Of a stretch of 64,000 nucleotides of DNA, positions 25,966-34,180 are shown piece by piece. Every line of letters starts with the position of its first letter. Position 1 is the first letter of the stretch. The translations under genes and the position numbers were made by a program. Where the stretch lies: NCBI GenBank assembly GCA_037349315.1, contig JBAIAC010000008.1, forward strand, positions 37,484,001-37,548,000, given 5' to 3'. The DNA comes from Chelydra serpentina. Taxonomy: Eukaryota > Chordata > Testudines > Chelydridae. The notes below the pieces were generated by a model. It was not told the origin of the DNA, made no database searches, and saw nothing but the letters and a program-made list of their open reading frames with translations.

Positions 25966-28212
25966 TACATAAGAACATAAGAAGATAAGAATGGCCGTAC
26001 TGGGTCAGACCAAGGTCCATCCGGCCCAGTATCCTGTCTACCAACAGTGACCAATGTCAGGTGCCCCTGAGAGAGTGAACCTAACAGGTAATGATCAAGT
26101 GATATCTCTCCTACCATCCATCACCTCCTTCTGACAAAGAGGCTAGGAACACCATTGCTTACCCATCCTGGCTAATAGCCATTAATGGACTTAACCTCCA
26201 TGAATTTGTCCAGTTCTCTTTTAAACCCTGTTATATTCCTAGCCTTCACAACCTCCTGAGGCAAGGAGTTCCACAGGTTGACTGTGTGCTGTGTGAAGAA
26301 GAACTTCCTTTTATTTGTTTTAAACTGCTGCCCATTAGTTTCATTTGGTGGCCCCTAGTTCTTGTATTATGGGAACAAGTAAATAACTTTTCCTTATTCA
26401 CTTTCTCACACCACTCATAATTTTATATACCTCTATAATATCCCACCTTAGTCTCCTCTTTTCCAAGCTGAAAAGTCCTATCCTCTTTAATCTCTCCTCA
26501 TATGGGACCTGTTCCAAACCCGTAATCATTTTAGTTGCCCTTCTCTGAACCTTTTCTAATGCCAGTATATCCTTTTTGAGATGAGGAGACCACATCTGTA
26601 CGCAGTATTCAAGATGTGGGCGCACTATGGATTTGTATAAGGGCAGTAAGATATTCTCCGTCTTATTCTCTATCCCTTTTTAATGATTCCTAACATCCTG
26701 TTTGCTTTTTTGACTGCTGCTGCACACTGCGTGGATGTCTTCAGAGAACTATCCATGATGACTCCAAGATCTTTTTCCTGATTAGTTGTAGCTAAATTAG
26801 CCCCCATCATATTGTATGTATAGTTGGGGTTATTTTTTCCAATGTGCATTACTTTACATTTATCCATATTAAATTTCATTTGCCATTTTGTTGCCCAATC
26901 ACTTAGTTTTGTGAGATCTTTTTTAAGTTCTTCACAGTCTGCTTTGGTCTTAACTATCATGAGCAGTTTTGTATCATCTGCAAACTTTGCCACCTCACTG
27001 TTTATCCCTTCCTCCAGATCATTTATGAATAAGTTGAATAGGATTGGTCCTAAGACTGACCCTTGAGGAACACCACTAGTTACCCCTCTCCATTCTGAAA
27101 ATTTACCATTTATTCCTACCCTTTGTTCCCTGTATTTTAATCCGTTCTCAGTCCATGAAAGGATCTTCCCTCTTATCTCATGACAACTTAATTTACGTAA
27201 GAGCCTTTGGTGAGGGACCTTGTCAAAGGCTTTCTGGAAATCTAAGTACACTATGTCCACTGGAGCCCACTTGTCCACATGTTTGTTGACCCCTTCAAAG
27301 AACTCTAATAGATTAGCAAGACATGATTTCCCTTTACAGAAACCATGCTCACTTTTGCCCAACAATTTGTTCTTCTGTGCACCTGACAATTTTATTCTTT
27401 AGTATTGTTTCAACTAATTTGCTCAGTACGGACGTTAGACTTACAGGTCTGTAATTGCCAGGATCACCTCTAGAGCCCTTTTTAAATATTGGAGCTACAT
27501 TAGCTATCTTCCAATCATTGGGTACAGAAGCTGATTTAAAGGACAGGTTACAAACCATAATTAATAGTTCCGCAATTTCACATTTGAGTTCTTTCAGAAC
27601 TTTTGGGTGAATGCCATCTGGTCCCGGTGACTAGTGACCCCTCCTCTAGTGACACTTCAATCTGTGACAATTCCTCAGATTTGTCACCTACAAAAGACGG
27701 CTCAGGTTTGAGAATCTCCCTAACGTCCTCAGCCCTGAAGACTGAACAAAGAATTCATTTAGTTTCTCCGCAATGACTTTTTCATCTTTAAGTGCTCCTT
27801 TTGTATCTCTGTTGTCCAGGGGCCCCACTGGTTGTTTAGCAGGCTTCCTGTTTCTGATGTATTTAAAAAACATTTTGTTATGACCTTTTGAGTTTTTGGC
27901 TAGCTGTTCTTCAGACTCCTTTTTGGCTTTTCTTATTACATTTTTACACTTATTTTGGCAGTGTTTATGCTCCTTTATAGATACCTCACTAGGATTTAAC
28001 TTCCACTTTTTAAAAGATGCCTTTTTATCTCTCACTGCTTCTTTTACATGGTTGTTAAGCCACGGTGGCTTTTTTTTTTTAGTTCTTTGACTGTGTTTTT
28101 TTAAATTTGGGGTATACATTTAAGTTGGGCCTCTATTATGGTGTCTTTGAAAAGTGTCCATGCAGCTTGCAGTGATTTCACTTTAGTCACTTTACCTTTT
28201 AATTTTACATAT
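25966..28212 (-). mobile_element. CR1-group LINE, 5'-truncated, about 2.2 kb
   Basis: Read on the minus strand, the element enters in the linker between endonuclease and reverse transcriptase (about 28210), runs through the RT, and ends in a 3' UTR whose last bases (25966-25990) are tandem CTTATGTT-type repeats. It lacks the ATTCTATG tail, so it belongs to a different CR1/L3-group subfamily from the partner of the SINE. The endonuclease domain and 5' UTR are missing. Coding remains are in three main blocks (28119-27688, 27558-26670, 26625-26398) shifted against each other by indels, so it cannot move itself. Confidence 0.92.
26398..28119 (-). pseudogene. CR1-group LINE ORF2 (reverse transcriptase), broken
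   Basis: Reverse transcriptase of a non-LTR retrotransposon, which would copy element RNA into DNA at a nicked target. From N to C: a basic linker (KKKKPPWLN, 28119-27688); RT fingers with VPNDWKIANVAPIFKKG and NYRPVSLTS (27558-27349); the first catalytic aspartate in VYLDFQKAFDKVPH; SGVPQGSVLGPILF; the catalytic FADDTKL (27389-26670 block); and the thumb with [13 protein letters not shown] and KVQRRATKMI (26625-26398). The catalytic triad is preserved. The frame is broken at about 27600-27690, near 27389 and near 26650. No endonuclease remains. Homologous to the fragment at 60118, but a different subfamily. Confidence 0.9.
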
Positions 28213-29740
28213 ACATACTGTGTCACTCTTAAAGTTATTGTAACAAGCACAACATTCATAAAAGCATACTTTTGGTTGACCTTCCAACTCCAGCCTGGAA
28301 TGCTTTCTCTTAAGAAGTCAAAAATCTATGTGAAACGGTAAACAATATAAGTGCTTTTACAGCGATCATGAATGTTAAGTTGTGTGTTGGAATCTCTTTA
28401 TGCCCCAAACCTTTCTGGGTTATGAGACAAGTTCTGCATATCAAAAATAATGCATTTTATGTGTATTAGTCTTTTAGATGGAGAGAGTGCATCATACTGA
28501 CAGTAGTTAGAGCTAATTATTGAAGGCTTGTAAAATAGCCCTAGCCTTTGATGGTAACCAAGAAATGACATCACCCTCTGTGTGAGTGCCACATCACCCG
28601 CAGTTGATGTTTTGGTCCCATTGTGTGGGTGTCTGCTAAAGGGATATCATTTCACTTCAAGAACAGCTTAGGGTAGCCCTGCAAGTGTAAATGAATGAAT
28701 CCCTCCCAGGAAGATGGGGAAAATCTTTAATGCCCATGGGAGCACAGTTGTTTTCTTGATTTGCAAAATAGGCAGTTTGTGATCTTAGCACCTGGTTTAT
28801 CAATTTTATAGGCTATTCCACTGCAGGAAACAAAGAAAATAAGTAACATTACCAATGTTTCCATGAAAATTTCTCTAGAGGAAATATCACTGCAGGTATA
28901 TGAACTGGAATATTACAATTTGTGGGGAGCACATAGATAACCCCAGATATTTAAAATGACCCTTGTTTACTATGAATGCCATAGCTATAGTTCACTATAT
29001 TTTGATAGGTATCAGGTACCCAGGGAAGTTTCTATGTATCTGTCCAATTTGCCATCAAAGAGAGAATGTGGATTAGGATTATATGATCTAGTTTCTTTCA
29101 GCATTGGGGAATCCATTCCAGCTGCTTTGTGGTGGGAAGCCAGTTATAAACTATATATTACAGAGAGGAAGTAATTGCATTCATTTTCTTGGGTGCTGAG
29201 AAATTTGACAAGATTGATATCTGGCATATTGAGCTGGATAACAGTTAATGTTTAAAAATGCAGAGAATATAGAACAACCAAGTTGGAGTAATTTGTGTTC
29301 AAAGAATAAAAAATGGTATTACATCTTGTATTTTCCAATGACAGTAATGGATGGGAAAAATATCTCACGAATCTATTGTAAATGCAATACTTTATTCTTT
29401 TCGTTTGAAATGAAGAATTTGTTTCTAAAGTAAACACACACACACACTCGGAATACAATAGGTAGTGATGGATATGTGTAATCTCATGTCACAAAGCAAT
29501 TTTACTACAGCTTGCTTTATGAAAAACAAGGAGCCTGATTATTTGATGTATTATTAATCCTGAACATATTACATTATTGAGATTCTGATTAGGAAAAGAA
29601 AAAAATGCCAATTTACAACTCTCTGGTCTACAGTATTATGACCAATATCAAAGTGTTGATATGCGAATAAATAGTTTAAATAATCTGAGAGAGAGATTTT
29701 CTGTGGTTACTGTCCTTCAGCATGAGGTTCATACTGTCAC
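28213..29740. other. anonymous non-coding DNA
   Basis: AT-rich, no gene seen. A (CA)n run of about 7 units lies at 29434-29447. Confidence 0.5.
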
Positions 29741-29750
29741 AGAAATAAGT

Positions 29751-29938
29751 ATAAAAACAATGAGTAGTCCTTGTGACACCTTAGAGACTAACAAATTTAT
29801 TTGGGCATAAGCTTTCATGGGCTAAAACCCACTTAGCTCATGAAAGCTTACGCCCAAATAAATTTGTTAGTCTCTAAGGTGCCACAAGGACTTCTCATTG
29901 TTTTTGCTGATACAGACTAACACGGCTACCACTCTGAA
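29751..29938 (-). mobile_element. palindromic retroposon, full-length copy
   Basis: AGAAATAAGT flanks both sides (29741-29750 and 29939-29948), a 10-bp target duplication. On the minus strand the element starts TCAGAGTGGTAGCCGTGTTA, continues GTCTGTATCAGCAAAAACAA, then a body made of two ~65-bp inverted arms (each containing CTTGTGGCACC / CAAATTTATTTGGGC / AAGCTTTCATG and its mirror), and ends in a T-rich TTGTTTTTAT. Long TSD and fixed 5' head are retroposon traits, not DNA-transposon traits. Family name not known to me. Confidence 0.75.
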
Positions 29939-30142
29939 AGAAATAAGTGTGAAGATTTCATTTGAGATGCGAAAAGAACATCCCACAACATCATTCCACA
30001 TGCTGCAACCATTATTAAAAAGTTAGCAATAGCCAGCAGTCACACACAATGAGACACCACAATTTCTGTCTATATTTGGAATAGGGAAATTGGTAACACT
30101 GTGGTATATGAAGTAAAGGTAGATTTATAAAGTGGCAACCAC

Positions 30143-30998
30143 TGTAGGGATATTACAGAAGGTATTGAAAGTGATTCCCCAAGTGAAAGTTATTCCCCAA
30201 GTGAAAGTGATTCCCCATAATTTGTCCCCAACAATGTTAGCATCACCAAGTAAAAGATCTCTTGGATATCCTGTTAAAACTTACAAGCTACTGTCTGTGT
30301 AACCCATTGATTGTATCTGTTCTCAGAAAGATACTTTATTGCTATGTGAAACTTGCAAGCTGTAGATTGTGTTAGTATATCGTAAGACAAAGAGCCTGTT
30401 CTCAAAGTAATACTTTAACAACTGTGACAAAGAATGTATGTTGATGAATGCTTGGTGTACATGAATGTTTAGGGAGGTGCCAGCCTAGGAATGCAATATC
30501 CATCGGCCAAAGAAGGTGTCAAGGAACCCCTGGAGGGTAAACTGAGATCCATACCACCACCTGGAAGGATGAGAAAAACAAACATCTGACAGCATGGAGC
30601 CATCAGGAATGTGCCATCTGCTGATTGATTCAGCAACAGCATGATGAAGCAATTCCCATAGACTGGCATAGGAATAAATCTCTATAAGTACAGAACCAAA
30701 AGACTCAGAACTTTGAGTCAGGTTCTGCTACCACCCGCCACACCACCTGACAAGGACTCGGCTCCACTCTCATGCCCAAGTTACCTGGCCAGTAACTTGG
30801 CATGAGCAACTTCTAGGCTGGTAACTATAACATCTATGCAGAACCTGTCTGTGTGGATGAGTGAATGTGAAACTGAATGAAGTGTTATAGCTATAACTGT
30901 CTGCTTACTATAATTCTTTTTGTATTCACAATAAATGTGACATGTTGTCTTATCCCCTTTAATAAGATCCTGCAGGTTTTTATTTTATTGGTATAACA
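30143..30998 (+). mobile_element. probable solo LTR
   Basis: Starts TGTAGGGATATTAC and ends TTGGTATAACA. The four bases CCAC flank each side (30139-30142, 30999-31002). A TATA box (TATAAG, 30683-30688) is followed 245 bp later by AATAAA (30930-30935), consistent with U3-R-U5 on plus. A three-copy 18-bp tandem repeat sits near its start (30167-30217). The short TSD could arise by chance, so the exact ends are less secure than for the other LTRs here. Confidence 0.6.
30167..30217. repeat. 18-bp tandem repeat, about 2.8 copies
   Basis: Unit GAAAGTGATTCCCCAAGT, second copy with one change (GTTATT), third copy truncated. Confidence 0.85.
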
Positions 30999-31654
30999 CC
31001 ACTTTGCTTCTACTTTTATCCAGAAAAGACAACAAACAGCAAAGTATTGGAGCTATTGGACTACATAGCAGAGCTCGGAATTAATAAATAAGGCATTGCG
31101 AATCTGTTCTGTTTTTCTTGCTTTCATTTAGGGTATCGTTTGAGTAAAAAACATCACATCTCTGTAGTGATTGAAAAAGTCTCATATTCAGACCTGTGAA
31201 AGGGTACGTCTACACTACAGAATTAGGTCGAAATTATAGAAGTCGATATATTAAAACCCGAATTTATGGAATCGATTGTGTGTGTCCCCACTAAAGAGCA
31301 TTAAGACCATGAGGTCAATTGACTGTGTCCACAGTAGCGAGACTAGCATCGACCTTCGAAGCATTGCATTGCGGGTAGCTATCCCACAGTTCCCGCAGTC
31401 TCCGCCGCCCATTGGAATTCTGGGTTGCGATCCCAAAGCCTGATGGGGCAGAAAACATTGTCGCTGGTGGTTCTGGGTACATGTCGTCAAGCCATCAAAC
31501 GTCCCTCCCTCCCTCCTTGAAAGCAATCTTTTTCGCGCCTTGTCTCCAGGGTTTCCATGTTTGCTACGGAAGCCTGCTCAGCTCACAATTACCGTACATC
31601 TCCAGCGTACGCCTGCATATTAGGTCTAGTGGGGATTCAGTCACGCTATAATAT

Positions 31655-31733
31655 GGGCAGAGGGATAGCTCAGTGTTCTGAGCGTTGGCCCGCTAAACCC
31701 GGGGTTGCGAGTTCAATCCTTGAGGGGGCCATT
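31655..31733 (+). mobile_element. SINE head (tRNA-like part only)
   Basis: GCAGAGGGATAGCTCAGTGT, then CCCGCTAAACCCGGGG and GCGAGTTCAATCCTTGAG: the tRNA-related half of the turtle SINE without the CR1 tail. It lies in the 5' region of the Harbinger element. Preceding bases (GGGATTCAG...GGGCAGAGG) resemble those before the second head at 32051, suggesting both arose by a local duplication. Confidence 0.8.
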
Positions 31734-31746
31734 CTGCCTGAGGCTG

Positions 31747-31953
31747 GTAGTCGCGGGACTGCACAGCATAAGCTCCTTGCCTTCTAGCTGCAGATGGTGC
31801 AATATGCCATAAATGGTTGTGGTTGCGGGACCATATAGCAGAAGCTCCTTGCCTTCTAGCTGCAGATGGTGCAATATGCCATAAATGGTTGTGGTCGTGG
31901 GACCATACAGCAGAAGCTCCTTGCCTTCTAGCTGCAGATCGTACAATATGCTT
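31747..31953. repeat. 72-bp tandem repeat, three copies
   Basis: Each unit contains AGCTCCTTGCCTTCTAGCTG, then CAGATGGTGCAATATGCCAT and AAATGGTTGTGG. Unit starts are spaced exactly 72 bp (31758, 31830, 31902). Because 72 is a multiple of three, the antisense frame (31946-31713) stays open and spells a 24-residue repeat; I regard that as incidental. The motif CCTTCTAGCTGCAGAT recurs inverted at 32145 and 32197. Confidence 0.9.
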
Positions 31954-32050
31954 GAAATTAGTGTGCTCCTGGCCAGCGGCCTTTGGTGTGGCTGGCCGGG
32001 GGTGCTTTTTTACGTTTTCTTTAAGGGAGATTCAGCACTGCCTGGAACAC

Positions 32051-32127
32051 GGGCAGAGGGATAGCTCAGCGGTATGAGCGTTGGCTCGCTAAACCCGGGG
32101 TTGCGAGTTCAATCCTTGAGGGGGTCA
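32051..32127 (+). mobile_element. SINE head (tRNA-like part only), second copy
   Basis: GGGCAGAGGGATAGCTCAGC, then GCTCGCTAAACCCGGGG and GCGAGTTCAATCCTTGAG, again stopping before the CR1-derived tail. It is closer to the head at 31655 than to full SINEs (both have CCCGGGGTTGCGAG rather than CCCAGGGTTGTGAG). Confidence 0.8.
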
Positions 32128-32144
32128 GGAGAGGTTATTGTACC

Positions 32145-32245
32145 ATCTGCAGCTAGAAGGAAAGGCGCCTAACCCTTGCTCACCGCATATTGTAGTATCT
32201 GCAGCTAGAAGGAAATGAGCCTAACCCTTGCTCCCCCCTCCCTCC
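32145..32245. repeat. 52-bp tandem duplication
   Basis: ATCTGCAGCTAGAAGGAAA followed by GCCTAACCCTTGCTC occurs at 32145 and again at 32197. The 5' half is the inverse complement of the motif in the 72-bp array at 31747-31953. Confidence 0.8.
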
Positions 32246-32384
32246 GTGAAAGCAACTGAGGGGGGAGCGAAAAATCCTTTTGCGCCTTTTTTCATGCGGG
32301 CGCCATATTGCTGACACCATTGTTATCCACCTGCCGCTTCTGCTCCCACTCTGCTGTCCTGCAAACAGCATACCAGGGAAAGCA

Positions 32385-33873
32385 TGGAGCACGATCAGAT
32401 CACCGCAACTGTTATCGCCATTATGAACGCACCACGCACATTGTCCAGGAGTATATGGAGAACGAGAACCGGGAGCTGCTAGAGCAACAGGAGGCGAGGA
32501 CGGGACAGCATCAGCCTGAGGACAGTGCTGAGGACATGGAGGCAGACCTCTCTCAAAAAAGGCCCCCCCGCAAGGTGGACATCATGGTGGTAATGGGGCT
32601 CGTTGATACAGTGGAACGCCGATTCTGGGCCCGGGAAACAAGCACAGACTGGTGGGACCACATAGTGCTGCAGGTCTGGGATGAATCCCAGTGGCTGTGA
32701 AACTTTCGCATGCGTAAGGGCACTTTCATGGAACTTTGTGAGTTGCTTTCCCCTGCCCTGAAGCACCAGAACACCAAGATGAGAGCAGCCCTCACAGTAG
32801 AGAAGCGACTGGCGATAGCCCTGTGGAAGCTTGCAACGCCAGACAGCTACCGGTCAGTCGCGAATCAATTCAGAGTGGGAAAATCTACAGTGGGGGCTGT
32901 TGTCATGCAAGTAGCCAGGGTGATCACCAAGCTGCTTGTACCAAGGGTTGTGAGTCTGGGAAATGTGCAGCTCATACTGGATGGCTTTGCAGCAATGGGG
33001 TTCCCGAACTGTGGAGGGGCGATAGACGGAACCCATATCCCTATCTTGGCACCGGACCACCAAGCCAGCGAGTACATAAACCGAAAGGGTTACTTTTCAA
33101 TAGTGCTGCAAGCACTGGTGGATCATAAGGGATGTTTCACCAACATCAACGTGGGATGGCCAGGAAAGGTACATGACGCTCGCATCTTCAGGAACTCTGG
33201 TCTGTTTCAGCTGCTGCACCAAGGGACTTTCTTCCCAGACCAGAAAATAACCGTTGGGGATGTTGAGATGCCCATAGTTATCCTTGGGGACCCAGCCTAC
33301 CCCTTAATGCCATGGCTCATGAAGCCATACACAGGTAGCCTGGACAGTAGTCAGGACCTTTTCAACTATAGGCTGAGCAAGTGCAGAATGGTGGTGGAAT
33401 GTGCATTTGGCCGTTTAAAAGCTCGCTGGCGAAGTTTATTAACTAGGTTAGATCTCAGCGAAAACAATATTCCCATTATTATGGGGGGAGGGATAGCTCA
33501 GTGGTTTGAGCATTGGCCTGCTAAACCCAGGGTTGTGAGTTCAATCCTTGAGGGGGCCATTTGGGGATCTGGGGCAAAAATTGGGGATTGGTCCTGCTTT
33601 GATCAGGGGGTTGGACTAGATGACCTACTAAGGTCCCTTCCAACCCTGATATTCTATGATTCTATTATTATTATTACTGCTTGCTGTGCGCTCCACAATA
33701 TCTGTGAGAGTAAGGGGGAGACGTTTATGGCGGGGTGGGAGGTTGAGGCAAATCGCCTGGCCACTGGTTATGTGCAGCCAGACACCAGGGCTATTACAAG
33801 AGTACAGCAGGGTGCGTTGCGCATCAGGGAAGCTTTGAAAACCAGTTTCATGAATGGCCAGAATGCTGTGTGA
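32385..33873 (+). pseudogene. Harbinger DDE transposase, interrupted
   Basis: The nuclease would cut at the element's ends and join them to new target DNA. The likely start is the ATG at 32385 (MEHDQIT). An indel near 32430 shifts into the frame carrying QEYMENENRELLEQQE. A TGA at 32698-32700 then stops it, and the same frame resumes for 387 codons from 32710. In that block: helix-turn-helix-like segment (YRSVANQFRVGKSTVGAVV, residues 47-65); first Asp in GAIDGTHI (D106); second in HDARIF (D156); third acidic residue in VVECAFGRLKARW (E230); a C-terminal CCALHNICE motif. A SINE (33482-33670) lies between the last two, in frame and without stops, adding about 63 residues. The catalytic triad is intact but the protein is interrupted. 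AATAAA follows at 33981. Confidence 0.9.
33482..33670 (+). mobile_element. SINE inserted inside the transposase gene
   Basis: Full turtle SINE: GGATAGCTCAGTGGTTTGAG head to ATTCTATGATTCTAT tail. Both junctions carry ATTATTA (33475-33481 and about 33664-33670), a likely 7-bp TSD. The inserted length (189 bp) is a multiple of three and the read-through frame has no stop, so the host frame stays open from one side to the other. Confidence 0.93.
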
Positions 33874-33980
33874 AAGTTCTGTTTTTCCCCAGTAATGAAA
33901 AGCCCCGCCCCTTCATTCACTCTACTTCCCTTTACCCAAACCGCCCTGCCCTCCCCCCCTCGGTCACCGCTTGCAGAGGA

Positions 33981-34020
33981 AATAAAGTCATTGTTGCTTA
34001 AAAATCATGCATTCTTTATT
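33981..34020. terminator. convergent polyadenylation signals
   Basis: Plus-strand AATAAA at 33981-33986 serves the transposase (108 bp after its stop). Minus-strand AATAAA (plus text TTTATT, 34015-34020) serves the Myb-like gene (about 160 bp after its stop). The signals face each other 28 bp apart, so the two transcripts probably overlap at their 3' ends. Confidence 0.7.
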
Positions 34021-34073
34021 AATTCGTAAAACACAGAGGGGGAACTATGGGGGTAACTGACACAGTCTCCCGG

Positions 34074-34152
34074 GATAGGTGGTGGAGGAAGGGAAGCACC
34101 AGGATGGGTGGTGGAGGAAGGGAAGCACCAGGATGGGTGGTGGAGGAGGGGA
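34074..34152. repeat. 29-bp tandem repeat, about 2.7 copies
   Basis: Unit GGTGGTGGAGGAAGGGAAGC + ACCAGGATG, in the predicted 3' UTR of the Myb-like gene. Confidence 0.88.
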
Positions 34153-34180
34153 TGAGGGAAGGACAAGGACACACAGCACT

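Noticed and set aside
30167..30217. possible CRISPR-like array
   Set aside because: Only about three 18-bp direct tandem copies without spacers, in a eukaryotic LTR.
31713..31946. minus frame with three 24-residue repeats
   Set aside because: Produced by the 72-bp tandem array (a multiple of three), and it extends into flanking repeats; no other sign of coding.
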